64,000 bases of DNA from Piromyces finnis (taxonomy: Eukaryota; Neocallimastigomycota; Neocallimastigomycetes; Neocallimastigales; Neocallimastigaceae): the NCBI GenBank assembly GCA_002104945.1, contig MCFH01000005.1, positions 1 through 64,000 of the forward strand, written 5' to 3'. A program made the position numbers and the translations under genes. This document shows, one piece after another, positions 1-23,056 of this stretch. The first letter of the stretch is position 1; every line of letters begins with the position of its first letter. The notes under the pieces were generated by a model. It saw only the letters and a program-made list of their open reading frames with translations, made no database searches and was not told the DNA's origin.

Positions 1-929
1 ATAATCTTTTAATTAATCATGTTCTTTTTAGATATAAGTTTAAATTTAAATTTTGTTATTTTATTTTTATATTAAATAAAAATTAATATTTGTTTTGTCT
101 TCTTGGTTATTAACTTAGTTTTATGTTATTATTTTCTAATAAAAACTTTGTTTATTTTTTTTTTTTTTAATTAATATTAATTTTATAAATATGTATTTTT
201 ATAAAATAAAAGTATTAGAATTATTATCAATATAACATTAAGAAATCCATTAATAGTATTCAATATATTAAAATTTCCTTTATATTTAATTATGTCAATA
301 AATAGAAAATGTTTTATATGTTTTTTTATTGTTATTATAATTATTTATCATTAAAATATATTTCGATATTTATATTTTTTTTAATAACGTTATGTTCATT
401 GTTTTTATAATTTCATATATAAATGAAATAAATTATGAGGTAAATTAACCAAGCATTTTATTATAAATTTATACACATATAATAAAAGTTTCTCATGTTA
501 TTATTGATTTTAAGTTATACTATTTATGTATTTATAAATTAAAACTTTCAACTTTTATAATTTTTATTATTTAAAAATATTAAATTTCAAATTTTTATTT
601 ATTTCATATATATATAATTTTATATATATGTATTTATAGATTACATATTTCTTTTCTTTTCAAAAAAATTGAATAAAAATTTATAATTATATACATATAT
701 AATTATATATATAAATAAAAAAAATTACTTTTAGTTATAAAGCGATTTAATAATTAGTATACAATTAAATTTAACTTATTTTTATATTATTATTTTTTTA
801 TTAAATTAACAAATAAACATTTTTTTAGATTATTTATCATTAAAAAATATGAAAGAAGAAAATATGTAAAGTTTAATATATATTAAAATATAATGTTTTA
901 TTTATTTATTTATTTATTTATTTATATAT

Positions 930-1008
<79 letters not shown>

Positions 1009-1202
1009 TATTAAAAAATATGTTTTATTCACATTAAAAAAAATATTATAATCATAATTTATATTATTATTTTTTTATTAAATTAACAAATAAACATTTT
1101 TTTAGATTATTTATCATTAAAAAATATGAAAGAAGAAAATATGTAAAGTTTAATATATATTAAAATATAATGTTTTATTTATTTATTTATTTATTTATAT
1201 AT

Positions 1203-1289
<87 letters not shown>

Positions 1290-2777
1290 TATTAAAAAAT
1301 ATGTTTTATTCACATTAAAAAAAATATTATAATCATAAAACATAAAACTTAATAACAGATTCATAAAGAAATATTTATATATATATATTTCAGAGTGGAA
1401 TATGGTTTTATTAAAATGTATTGAACAATGTGTATTCTCAAAGAATATTAATAAGTATTAATTTTATCATCTTTGGCACTAAATTACACCTTAAAAGATT
1501 GATTACTACAAAAAATAATAAACATAAATATAAATATTTTTTAAAAAAAATTGTAATACAATAATCAATACATTTAAATTCGAATAATAGATTTTAATGT
1601 ACATTTTAATTGTGGTTAATAAAAATTATTAATGATCATATTTATTAATTAAAGATTCTTGAATTTTATTATTTAATATAATTCTAATTAATATATTATA
1701 GCTATTTTTAATTTTCCTTATTTTAAAAAAAAAATAAAATAAAAACAATAACAAATATTATAAATTGATATTTAATAAAATTTATATAACAATTTTGATA
1801 ATAATGAAAATAAAATTAATCATGATTATTATTATTCTTAATAATTTGAATCTTATTTATCGCATTATATTTAATTTATATAATAATACACTAATAAATA
1901 TAATAATAAAATATTCATAAACAAATTACAACGGTAAATATTTCGAAATTTTAAATATTAAAAAATTTGAATTAGCATCTTAAAAATCAACAATAATAAA
2001 CAATAGACGGAAATTAATTATTTTAAAATAAAAAAGAATACAATAATTATAATAATAAATATTATATTGATAGATACATTAAATTTATTAAATACAAATT
2101 GTAATACCATAATCTCTTACTTCTTTCGCTAAAAAAAATTAAAAATAAATAAATTCTAAGAATTTAAAAAAGTATATAAACAAAAAATATTATTCAAAAA
2201 ATTCGTATTTAAAATTGTACAACAATAAATATATCATATTATCTTATTACTTTATTTATAATTGTACAACATTAAGAATTGATATTATTAATATCAAAAA
2301 TCTCATATGTTTAATATTCATCTAAAAAATTAATATAAATAAATTATTTATTTTTTTTTAATATATAATAATAACAATTAGCCAATAAATATTCAACTAT
2401 TTAATTATATTAAAAATATATATATTATTAATATTAATATAACCCAAACTTTAATTGTTATCCTATTAATATTTTTAAATAATGAATTTAATTACTACAA
2501 TAACTTGAACTTTAATTACTATATTTTATTTATTACTCTACCTTTACAAAAAGTATATATAATACATGTTAATTTCTCAGTTTTCGTTTTATAAAAAAAA
2601 AAAAAAAAAAAAAAATAATAAATAAATAAAAATATAAATAATAATTTTAAAAATGGATATTTGCTAAATATATATTGTAATATAATAGATTGATAAAATT
2701 ATATATATTTTTATTTATTAATATAAAAAAATAAATTCGTACTAATAAAGATAAGAATAATATAAAATATATTCAAA
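1..2777. other. AT-rich intergenic DNA
   Basis: No open frame with coding character was seen on either strand. The stretch is almost pure A/T with homopolymer runs, and it contains the tandem duplication listed separately at 781-1338. No tRNA-like GC island was noticed. It leads directly into the start codon of the 7TM gene at 2778. Confidence 0.6.
781..1338. repeat. ~277-bp tandem segmental duplication with nested (TTTA)n
   Basis: A block of about 277 bp (781-1057) is repeated almost exactly at 1058-1338. Each copy has the same unique left part, a long (TTTA)n array with the same TATATA interruption near its start, and the same right end. Because unique flanking sequence is also duplicated, this is a segmental duplication and not just microsatellite growth. 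The two arrays have similar lengths, so the event looks recent, or the copies have been homogenised. Confidence 0.85.
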
Positions 2778-4323
2778 ATGGTGAATAATTATTACGGATA
2801 TACTGAAAAAGATTTTATAGGAAATAATACTAATCCATCTTTTAAAGATTGGATGAGTAGTAAAGGAGTCAGTTATGAATGTTATGTTGATTGTATGGGC
2901 CAATTAAGTGAAATTGAATATTATAATAGAGTAATTCAAAAATTTAGAGTAATAGTAACAGCAATTCAAGCACCACTTAATTTTCTATTTTTTTATTGGA
3001 CATTACTTGTTTTTATGTTACATAAATTTAACTTTAAAAAACCAGTAATGAAACTTCTTCTAGGACATTTTGTATTAAGGTAAACTTTTTTTATTTAATA
3101 TATATTAGAATAATAATAAAATATAAAAATAAAAAATTGTTTATGAATATATAAATATTAAGAAATAAAAAAAATAAAGAATAATATCAATTATCTTTGC
3201 AAAGATGAAAAAACTAATTAAAAAAACAACATACATTTATAATATATTTTTGATTAGATGTTTAGGAAATATATTTGACGAATTAGGTGGTTTATTTCCT
3301 ACATATTATAGTTATCAACCAGATGGAGGTAATAATTATAGATGCGAATGTGGCTCTAACACATTAAATCCTCTAAGATGGATTTTATCAAGATATATTG
3401 GAACATTTTGTTGGTATATGGGAGAAATTATTGGAGATTGGTATCCATTACTTCGTACTAAAGCTGTAGTAAAAAATAAATCAATATGGATAGTATATAT
3501 AACCTGTGCTATATTTAATATGACAAAGATTATTTTAATTGTCTTCCATTGGTCTATGGATCCAACAAAATTATATGATTTACAAACTGGTAGATTTAAA
3601 AAGAAGATTATAAATGACTTCTATACAAATTATTGGATTTTACAATTAGTAATTATTTACGCAACAGTATTATATGAACTTTCAGTATACTTTGTTTTAA
3701 AGAAAAATATATTTAAAGTAACAAAATATGATAACGGATTTTTTAAAAAATTTAAATCTCTATCAGAATATAGAATTTTGGTTTCAGCAGTAGTTGCATT
3801 CATCTTTTTACCTATTGCATCTATTGCTTTATTTTTAAAAATATACTTTATTAAAGTAAAAAATAAAAATTTAGAGTTTGAATTTGAAACTCTAAGACAA
3901 TCTATAGCTAATCTTCAATACTATATGATATTTATTGATCAAATATTATTAATCACCTCAAATTATGAATCAATATTAGCCAATTTCAACATATTTAATT
4001 GTTTTAACAGTAATACTGGTTCATCAAATAATATAAATTCCTCACCGCGTGTTGAAGTACAATATCTTTCAACAACAACTCAAAAAAGTGAAATAGGCTT
4101 TAATAATAATTTTCGTGAATATACCTTTGAAAAAAAAAACAACTCACAAATAAGCACAATGGATAAAGATACAAGCTTTATAGCAAATACAAGTGTGACT
4201 GCTATTAATAGTGATATTAATCAATTCACTTATCAAACAGATAATAATTTAAATATTAACATACGACCAAAGAATTCACTGAGTAGCGATAAATATCTAC
4301 CTACTATTGATGATGACAGATAA
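2778..4323 (+). CDS. orphan seven-transmembrane protein, two exons
   Basis: The model is join(2778..3079, 3258..4323), 455 aa. The intron starts GTAAAC at 3080 and ends TTTTGATTAG at 3257, and the phase closes on an Arg codon. There is no signal peptide. About seven hydrophobic segments are visible: TM1 near residues 57-81, TM2 near 90-107, then five more ending before a long Ser/Asn/Thr-rich hydrophilic tail. A Cys-rich loop (RCECG) follows TM2. The topology resembles a G-protein-coupled receptor with a cytoplasmic tail, but I recognise no family motif, so function is not assigned. The in-frame ATG at 3205 lies inside the intron and is not needed. The stop codon is created by a 79-bp tandem duplication; without it the protein would have ended DDEDI instead of DDDR. 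Confidence 0.75.
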
Positions 4324-4394
4324 TAATTTAAATATTAACATACGACCAAAGAATTCACTGAGTAGCGATAAATATCTACCTACTATTGATGATG
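4237..4394 (+). repeat. 79-bp tandem duplication at the 3' end of the 7TM gene
   Basis: Positions 4237-4315 are repeated at 4316-4394 with no difference that I can see. The unit is 79 bp, not a multiple of three, so the second copy is read out of frame and a TAA falls at the junction (4321-4323). The second copy still ends in the sequence that would complete the older frame and its stop. Confidence 0.85.
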
Positions 4395-4405
4395 AAGATA
4401 TTTAA

Positions 4406-6155
4406 TATAGTATTTCAATAATATATAATAGAAATATATTATAATATCTAATAAATATTATGTAATAATAAGATATTAAATGATAATATCTAAATATAAC
4501 ATATTTCAATAATTATAATGTAATTAATACTATTTAGTAGTTTCTTTATTCTTTTTAGAAATACAATTATGTATAAACAATTTTCATTTGTAAATAAAAT
4601 GAAAACCATCTATCTATATTCATTTAAAAAATATATTGTATGATAATAATTTAATATACTTTAATATAAATATAAATTAATATTAAAAAAAGAAAATCAT
4701 TTTATATACAAACTGCTTAAAAAATGTATATAACTTTAACTAAAAATAGAACAAATAAGAGATAAATTAAAATAAAAATACTATTAAACTTTCATATGTT
4801 TATATTAATTTTTATATTTAAATTTAAATTTATATAATTTTAATTATTGCATATTTCTAAAATTATACATATTTTTATTTTTAGTTAGAAATATAAAAAT
4901 TAAGATTTTTTTTGACAAAATTATTATTATAAAATAACGGAAGATAAATTATGATTGAAAATGTATAAACCTTAATTATTATTAAATTAAATAGATTATA
5001 TTTTAATTATTTATTATGTTTTGTGATGAATAGAAAAAGTAACTATTTAAAGTTTTTCTTTCCATTGTTTATAAATTATTATTTTATTCATTGTCTCCCT
5101 ATAAACTATGATGTATTGTAACTTAATTTTAATGATCCGAATTTTTATAATAAAAATTGGATAAATGTTAACCCTTTTTTTTTATTATTTTATGAATCAT
5201 AATTAATATTAAAAGATTTTCTTATTTTTAATATACTGCTAATAGATAATATTAATAATAATTTATAATTAATATTTCAAAATTTCATATCAATAATACA
5301 AAAAAAAAAAAGATTGACATAATATTTTTAACTATAAATTATAATAAATATAATATAATAATTCTACCATATTTTTTTGCAAAAAAAAAAAAGATGGTAT
5401 ATATTAAAGCATTAATGCAATTGTTTTATTATAAATATTATTCTATGATATAACATTTTTATTTTTTTTTTTTTTTATTTCAAATTACTAGGTTTAGCTT
5501 TGTAAACTTTTTTTTTTTTTTTGAAGAAATTGACTCTTTTAATTACAATAGTCATCTTTTTTTAATATTATATATATATTTATCTTCTTCCTTATCTTCT
5601 TGCCTTGTATAAAATAGTATATTAGTTATCTTTTACAATTTTTAGCATTTACATTGTCACATTTATTTAATTTTGGGTAAAATGGAGGAAAAGTAAAATA
5701 ACTTTATATTTTTAAAAAATATATTTTTGTATTGGTGTTAATATTATTAAGAAGTAATAAGTTATTAATCTACAAAGCTTATTTTTAAAAATTATAAAAA
5801 CTTAAAATTCAAAATTTTATAATATTAAAAAAAAAAACTTTTATTTAATTATTAATCCTTTTTCAAAAAATAAAAAATAAATATGAAGATTTATATATTA
5901 ATAATCATTTAAAAATATATAACGAAAAGTTTTTTGTTTTTGTTGTTTGTTTATATATTAGTATAAATGAATTTTCAAAAAGGTTAATTAATTGGTGTAA
6001 TGGGGAAAAAATTATGTATTTAATAACTTAGGCACTAAACAATAAATAATTATATAAAAAACTATTAATAAAAAGAAAGAAAAATTAAAATACATAAAAG
6101 GATATTATTATTTTACACTAATATTTTTATCTTGACTTAATATTTAAAAATAAAA
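4406..6155. other. AT-rich intergenic DNA
   Basis: It holds T and A homopolymers and short TA repeats. No coding frame or RNA-like GC-rich segment could be supported. It separates the two receptor-like genes, both on the plus strand. Confidence 0.55.
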
Positions 6156-11611
<5,456 letters not shown>

Positions 11612-12112
11612 ATTATGCATTATCAACTATTTTCAATAATTTATATTATTCATACCCTATAAATGTTATAATATTGGCATGAGCACAGGTTGAGAATAAT
11701 TTTAACTATTTAATTTGAAGTACCTAATTTCCCACTGTATTTTTAAATAACAATTGAGTTTTTCTTTATAAATGCATAGTATTTCTTTATTTTTCAACAA
11801 TTCATTGGTATAATTGGTATAATCTATCTTTTTTTTTTTTCTATTAAACTAATAAAAACACCAATAATTATACAATAAATATTTTTATAAATTATATTTT
11901 CTAATAAAGATTATGAAATCAATTAAATTTTTATCGGGTATAAAGTTATTCTTTTAATTACTAATATAAAAAAAATAATTGACATTGATATAGAAAAAAA
12001 AAAAAAACTATGTACAAAATAATTAATATATAAAATTAAATAGATTACAATAATTTTTTGTTGTTAAATTTTTAACCATCTTTAGAGTATTATTTTTCAA
12101 TGATAAGAATGA
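11612..12112. other. short convergent intergenic region
   Basis: It lies between the 3' ends of the receptor gene and CTF8. It is AT-rich and I see nothing else in it; presumably it holds both 3' ends. Confidence 0.5.
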
Positions 12113-12609
12113 TTAAAACATACTGTTGTGGTATGAACCAGTGGTAATAAGATCTGGTCTTTTATTAAATAATATTTTTCTTCTAATAATTGTTGTAAGT
12201 TGATAATCTTTTCCCTTATCATTATCATCTGTATCCATCATATCTTCTTCATTTAAAGTTGATTCTTTCCTTATTATAGCAAGAGGTTTTTCTAATTCAA
12301 CTAATGTACCATACAATTTATGATTCCCAATAACAATAGACATTTCTTTCTTTATAATGTTATGATTTTAAAATGATAATACATTGTTTGATTATTAAAT
12401 ATTTATACATATTATATCATAACAAAATTATATAAATTTACCTCATTAAATTCTGTTATATTTCCTAATTCTTTTCCTTGAATATTTAATTCTGAATTAA
12501 ATTGTAATGAACCCTGGAATTCTAATAATATGTAATCTTCAAATTTACTTAAAGGTTTATGCTGAGGTAATAATTGTTCTGTTTTAATTACTAATTGAAC
12601 CATTTTCAA
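12113..12609 (-). CDS. CTF8: Ctf8, alternative clamp-loader subunit
   Basis: The model is complement(join(12113..12349, 12442..12609)), 134 aa, close to the family's usual 120-135. The intron starts GTAAAT and ends in AAAG, phase 0, joining ...EFNE to KEMSIVIGNH. Family signatures are visible in order: LLEFQGSLQF, LGNI, IGNHKLYGTLVELEKPLAIIRK-like, and near the C-terminus a basic IIRRKILFNKRP block. Ctf8 joins Ctf18 and Dcc1 in the Ctf18-RFC complex, which acts on PCNA at replication forks and supports sister-chromatid cohesion. An acidic linker (DDNDKGKD) sits before the last block. The gene is divergent from the HD phosphohydrolase, with about 2.4 kb between them. Confidence 0.9.
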
Positions 12610-12732
12610 AGTATCTGGTATTAAATTTTTTTTTTTTTCTTATAAATATAAACTTTTATAAAGTTTTTTATATTAATAAAAATTGTAACATTTTAATAAT
12701 AAAATATTTCTTGAATAATAAAAACTTAACAC

Positions 12733-12779
<47 letters not shown>

Positions 12780-14980
12780 TTTTATTGGTTAACTCTAACC
12801 TTTTAAACTATAAGAAGGCTTCTCAAAAATTGTAATTAAAGCCATGATACATTAATTATTATTGTATTAATGTAATTAATTTTTTAAAAAAAATAATATT
12901 ATTATAATATATGATCTTTAATTAATTTTATCAAAATATCATTTAGTATTTAATTTGTTTAAAAAAAAATTTTTTTTATGTTGTTGTCTGTCAATATTTT
13001 TTTGAATTTTTGTTAATAAATCAAAGAGTGTGAATTTGAAAAAGAAAAGATTAGAGTAATAATAATAATTAATAATAGTCATTGAAACAAAGAAATTGTT
13101 ATTATTTATTGATGTTATAATATTGATATAAATATATTTATATACGTAATTATCATTACTTAATGAAATATGTAGTAGCATTAAAGTTGATTTGTAATAA
13201 CTTCATATAAAAAAAAATTTAATTCTGTATCACATTAACAAGTTTTCTTTAATCTTTTTAAAAAGATGAAATGAAAATATTTCTAATTATATATAATTTT
13301 ATTTTAATAAAAAAGTATAATATTTTCTTTTATTTTCTTTATTAATTTTCTTTTTTTCAAACATGTATATATATATAGCTACTTTTTTGACTTCAAAAAA
13401 ATTATGGTGAAAGGGTTCTTCTTTTCCTTTTTTTTTAAATATAAGTCATTAACCTAACCTTTTAAAATTTGTATGGAATTAATTTAAAAAATAAAAAACT
13501 TCAAATTTAATATATGAAGAAATGAAACCAAATAAAAAATGGTTGTGGATTAATATATTATAAAATATATATTAATATATATTAATCCTTTTAATGGTAT
13601 TAAAATATATGTAAGATTCATTATATTTTAATTTATCAATGAATTTAGTTTTAAAATTTGTTTTTTTTTTTTTAATTGCAAATTATTTATCTTTTTTTAC
13701 ACATTTTTTTTTTTTTTTTTTTTAATTTTTCTTTTTTTTTAAGAAAAAAAGTTTAAAAAATAAACATTTTGTTTTAAATAAACAAATTTCTGAATTTTAT
13801 AATTTTCTTTTATTTTTATCTTCAAAAAGATAAATTGATTAAATATAAATTATAAATAATAACATTATTCAAATTGAAAAAACCCCAATAAATACATATT
13901 TAAATCTACTTTTTTTTTATTAAAAAAAAGAATTTCAAAGGTATACTATTTTTGTTATAAAAATCATATAATAATTGAATTATCTCTAAACATGTATATA
14001 AGAAATCTTTATGAATAGTAAAATTAAAAAAAAAAAAAGTAATTGATAATATAAAAAATTCAATTTTATGAAATAATAATGATAAAAGAATGAGAAAAAT
14101 AAGATAAATTTAAATAGAAATTCTTGAAATATTTCAAAAAAAAAAAAAAAAAAAAGAAAAAAAAACATAGCGAATATAGTATATTCTATACAATATATCC
14201 AAGAATATCTATTGAAAAATAATGCCGCTTTTTACATTTTAATACATTAAATATAATTATTAATTTTTATATTATCAGTAATAGAATTGGAATTATCAAT
14301 ATTATATATATATATAAAAGATGAATAAACTTTTTTTTTTTTTTTTTCAAGAATAATATCTAAATATTTTTGTTAATAAAATAATATTTTATTATTCTTT
14401 CTTTCCCCCCTTTTTTTTATTTAATATGAAATCTTTTTGATAAAATTAATTTCTAATTTATTTATGCCATTATTAATGATTATTAAATGTTTATTAAGCT
14501 AATTTATTATTAAATAATAATTATATAAATTTATAAATTTTTAGTTACATACTAACATTGTTTTTATATATATAATTTTTAATATATATTAAAGAAAAAA
14601 GAATTCTATTAATTTATATAATATCTAATATCAAATAATAGAAAATATTAAGCGTATGCTATCTACATATATATTCACATATTTTAACAAAAATTGAGGA
14701 ATTAATACTCAGAATATTTAAATAATTAATAAAAATTGCATAAAGTCAGCAAATATTTTAATACTATCTTTTATATTAACCTGGTAAATTAGTAATAATA
14801 ATATTAACAACAACAACAAAAAAAAAAAAAAAAAAAAAAAAAATAAACAGAAAAAACAAAGTAACAATATTACTATAAAAATTATTTCAAACCTCTCTTT
14901 TTTTTTTTTTTTTTTTTTGTATCATTATCTCAAATTATACAATAACAAATATAGAAATAGAAAAAGAAAAAGCATACCAA
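12610..14980. other. AT-rich intergenic region between divergent genes
   Basis: It contains a short ATTT array (about 12739-12783), many poly-A and poly-T runs, and A-rich and T-rich tracts just ahead of the HD gene start. Long minus-strand frames here translate to Phe/Ile/Tyr-rich text without coding character, so none is called. Confidence 0.55.
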
Positions 14981-17095
14981 ATGATAAATAAAAAAGAAAA
15001 AATTATAAATGACCCTGTTCATGGGATAATTAACCTAGAAGAATTTGCAATTGATATTATTAATACTAGATATTTTCAACGTTTACATCATGTACGTCAA
15101 TTAGATATTGCTTATTTAGTATACCCTGGTGCTATGCATACTCGTTTTGAACATTGTATTGGAACTTATTATATTACAAGAAAATTATTAGAAAGTCTTA
15201 ATTTAGAGAATACAAAATATGCTAATATTATAAAGGTTTCAGCTTTAATCCATGATATTGGTCATGGACCATTTTCACATCAGTACGATAGTTGTAGAGT
15301 TGATAAATTTCAACACGAAGAAAGAGCAAGTGTAATTATAAAAAAAATGTCAGAAGAAATTACTAATCCAGAGACAAAAAAATACTTTACCCCAGAAAAT
15401 ATAAAACTTATTTGTCGTATTATTAATGGTAATGATACTATTATTCAAGATGGTCATAAGACCCCTGATTGTGTATCAGTGAATTGTGATGATTCGGATG
15501 AAGAAAATGATAATAATGAACTAAATCATAATAATAATAGCATTGATGATGACGTACCAAATTATGTTTTTGAAATTGTTAGTAATCACTATAATGGTAT
15601 TGATGTTGATCGTTTTGATTATATCATAAGAGATAGCTATTATACTGGCGTTTGCACTTCATTTAATTTACAAAGAATTCTGCAAGTTGCTGAATTAAGA
15701 AATGGTCATATGGTTTTCCCTAAAAAAGATTTTTATACTATCTTTTTATTTTTTCAAGCTCGTTATATTTTACATAAATTAGTATACCAAGTAAGTTTTT
15801 TTTTTTTTTTTTTTTTGTTTTAAAGATATTCATAAATTTATCATTAGTATTAATTATGATATACTTTTTTTTTTTTTAAATATTATGTAAAAATATTATT
15901 TAACAATTTTAACATTGTAGCATAAAACAGTAATATGTTATGGAAAAGTTTTAAGACAAATCATAAAAAGACATATTAATCAAATTAGAGCATTGTAATT
16001 AAATATATATATTTATAATATTTTAATTCATGGAGTATTTATAATTAAATCCTTATTATAAATTAATATTAAATGCTATTATTTTTATTATTTTTATTTT
16101 ATTATTCTAAAGGGAATGGGAAGATCAAACGGATGAAAATCTACTCTATTTAATGAGGTAAAAGTCAAATGCTAAATAAAATATAATTAAATATATTTAA
16201 AATATATTTATATATCATTGAATGTATTATTAAAATTGAATATTATTATTTTATTTGTGTATAATTAAAATATATATATATATATATGTATATTATCATT
16301 ACTACTACTAATAATAATACTAATAATACTAATAATAAATAGAGCAACTGATGCTAAGTTTAAAAAAATAAAAAAATACTATCCTACTTATGAAGAATTT
16401 AAAAAAAATGATATTAAGGATATCATAAAAAAATCAAATTTATATTTGACTCCTGAACAAATTAAAGACCTAACCTATATATCAGAATCTCAGTATAATG
16501 AAATTGGAGAAGTTGGAGCAGATAATATCCTTTATCGTGTACCAGTTTATAAGATTGCTAAAAAAATTGTATTGAAACGATTAGATGTGAATGGCTATCA
16601 TCATCTAGTGAACACTGATAAATTTTATAAAATACAAAATGGAAAACCAAAACTATTGGATGAAGAAGAAGTATGCTTAATTCATAATAATAATACTATA
16701 TTAATGGAGGCGATAAATGATGGTTTATATGTTTTTACAGAACCAATGGATTCTTCATACGAAATAAAAGATGTAGGTTTAAAGAATATAAAAACAAAAG
16801 CAAAAAAAAAAAAAACTTTTAATTATTATAAATAATGTTTCTTTTAAAAGTATAAAATTTTTATACTAAATTTTAATAACCCCTCTTTTTTTTTTTTTCC
16901 TTAATTTATTAGGAGGTATCCTTTGGATTTGGTGTTCCTTCACAGTCATTCTATAAAAATATTCTATTTTTTGATAAGGATGAACCTGATGAATGTAATG
17001 TTAAATCATTTGAAGAATTACATGAATCAGCATGTCTACCGCAAGAATGGTTTGAGTACTCTATTAATTATTATAGCAAGATAAATAAAGTCTAA
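14981..17095 (+). CDS. SAMHD1-like HD-domain dNTP triphosphohydrolase
   Basis: The model is join(14981..15790, 15921..15994, 16113..16157, 16343..16772, 16913..17095), 513 aa. Metal ligands match the SAMHD1 pattern: FEH (His58), IHDIGHGPFSH (His91, Asp92) and GIDVDRFDYIIRD (Asp210). The N-terminal INDPVHG motif and the C-terminal FFDK...SACLPQEW block also fit. Enzymes of this family cleave dNTPs to nucleoside and triphosphate and control dNTP pools. No SAM domain is present. An acidic Asn/Asp-rich insertion lies near residues 170-191, ahead of Asp210. The last intron uses GTAGGT at 16773. Without it the frame stops at 16835 and loses the conserved C-terminal block, so splicing is preferred, but that junction is the weakest part of the model. 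Allosteric sites were not checked. Confidence 0.85.
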
Positions 17096-18278
17096 AATAA
17101 TACCATTATTAATAAATAAATCATCAATATAAAAATTTGAGAAAAAAAAAAAATCATATAATTTACTTTTTTTAAAGTAATGAATTATAAACAGTATTTA
17201 TAATTGTGTCAATACTAACCAACTAATATCTTTCTAATTTTCTAATATTATTAATCATTATAATATTATCCTTTTTCCTTTCTTTTTACTTTATTTTCAT
17301 TCCATTATTTAATTATTTTTATAGAAGGCATTCAAAAAACTTGTTATAGAACTAATAATAATAATAATAATAATAACAATAATAATTATAGTAATAATAA
17401 ATAAATAAATAAAATAATATTTTACATTTAAATAATATTAAATATAAACTTTTTTTTCAAATACATTGACAATACTTTTAATTAACCTTGGTATTATGAA
17501 TGCTTTTAAAATTTGTTTATTATTATAATTGTTATATTTAATATTATCATAATAAATAGTAGAATGAATAAAAAAATTTCTTTATTAATAGTTAGATTGA
17601 TCAATAAACTCTGGCATTTTTATTTTATTTATTTATTATTATTATTATTTTTTTTTTGTAATAACTATCAAAATAATAACTGTATATTATGAATTAAAAA
17701 GAAAAAAAAAAAATTTTTTTTTTTGAGGTATTTTAAAAAAATTAAAAGATTATAGTTAATTATACCAATAATAATTAATAATAAATACAATTACTCTATT
17801 GATTTTTTTTTTTTTTTATACAAAAAATAATACTAATATTAATAATAATATTATAATTTTAATTTTAATTTACTTTTATTTATCTTTACTTTTTTTTTTT
17901 TTAATTGTTTTATATCTGTTATTATTCTTATTATTCTTATTATTCTTATTATTATTTTAAATTGAATTGAATCATGAATCAAATCAAATTGAAATATTAT
18001 TATTTTTATTATTTTTATTATTTTTATTATTTTTATTATTTTTATTACTATTTTTATTTTTATTTTTTATTTTATTTTATTTTTTTTTTGCATTAATTTT
18101 TTTTATTTAATTATGATGTTACAGATGATTACTTGTTGATATTAAAAAAGATAAGATATATAAAATTATAAATACATAAATAATAATAATATATAAATGA
18201 TTTATTATCATTATTATCATGTATTGATATGAAAATATAATTTATACAAATAGTCTATTGAATTATTAAAAAATTAAA
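17096..18278. other. convergent intergenic region with (ATT)n-type simple sequence
   Basis: It lies between the 3' ends of the HD gene and PIG-B. It contains ATTATTTTT-type tandem repeats around 17996-18060 and CTTATTATT repeats around 17925-17955. No coding or RNA gene could be supported. Confidence 0.55.
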
Positions 18279-21899
<3,621 letters not shown>

Positions 21900-23056
21900 T
21901 TTGTGGGTTTATATTTATATATTATTTCTTAAAAAAAAAAAAAAATTGAAGAATAAATATGTGAATTTAAACTTTTTTTTTTTATTTTATCTTTTAAATG
22001 ACAAATTATATGTATTTGGTATATTTTTAAATGAAACTAAAATAATAATACTATTATATATTGTTTTGGATGCAAAAAGATAATGAAAAAAAAAAGAAAA
22101 GTTTTGTTTTTTAAGTGTTTTTTTTTGTATTCATAGGATAATAGTTATTTTATAATTTTTATTTATTATTATATATTATAATCTTTATGTTTTTGTATTT
22201 ATATTATTTAAAAAGATTCATTTATATTTCAATTTTTCTTGATTGATTTCATTTTTTTAACTTATTTTTTTATTGTTTTTGTTTTTATTTTTTAATTTTA
22301 ATTTTAATTTAGTTATTATTTACACAGTTTTAATATAATTTTTATTTATTTAATTATTTATTTATACTATTTAATATATAAAAATTTTTATATTAAACAA
22401 TTGAAATTATATAAAATATATTTTGAATATAAAATTTTAAATAAAAATTAAATTGAAAAATATTAAAAACATAAAATTTTATTTTTTTTATACAAGAATT
22501 GGGATGTAGCTATAGCTTTGTATTTTTTTTTTTTATTAAAATACGTATTACTTTCAATTAAGTTTCTAATATAGAAAAAAAAAAGAATAAAAACAGTAAT
22601 AATAATAATAGTTGTTTCTTTTTTATAAAATAGTAAAATTATGAGTTAAATAATAATTTTAATATATACTACACTATAATACATCATCAAAATCCCCATT
22701 TATTTTGATTTTAAATTTTTTTTTTCTTTTACAATTATTATTGAACATTGTATGGTGGTGTGTTAAGTCTTTCCTTAAAATACCAATAAAATAAAAACAA
22801 AAAAAAAAAGAATTTTCTTAAACATATTTATTAACATAAATTAATATTGGTCAGTTTTATATACCTAATCTAAACAATTTAACAAAAAAATTTTTTTAGT
22901 TTTTATTAAATTTAGTAATACTCCTATAAATTATTAATAAAAACATTTTATATTAAAAGTATATAATGTTGTTACACAAAAATTCTTAAATTATAAATAA
23001 TAAGTTTTTATATGGTGTGATGTTTTAAGTTATACCATTAAAAGTATATTAATTTA
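21900..23056. other. AT-rich spacer between PIG-B start and SPO11 end
   Basis: Both flanking genes are on the minus strand, so this holds the PIG-B promoter and the SPO11 3' end. Only A/T-rich low-complexity sequence is seen; frames here translate to Leu/Tyr/Ile-rich noise. Confidence 0.5.

Noticed and set aside
13986-14168. A Phe-rich minus-strand frame
   Set aside because: It reads T-rich homopolymers; no domain, no splice context.
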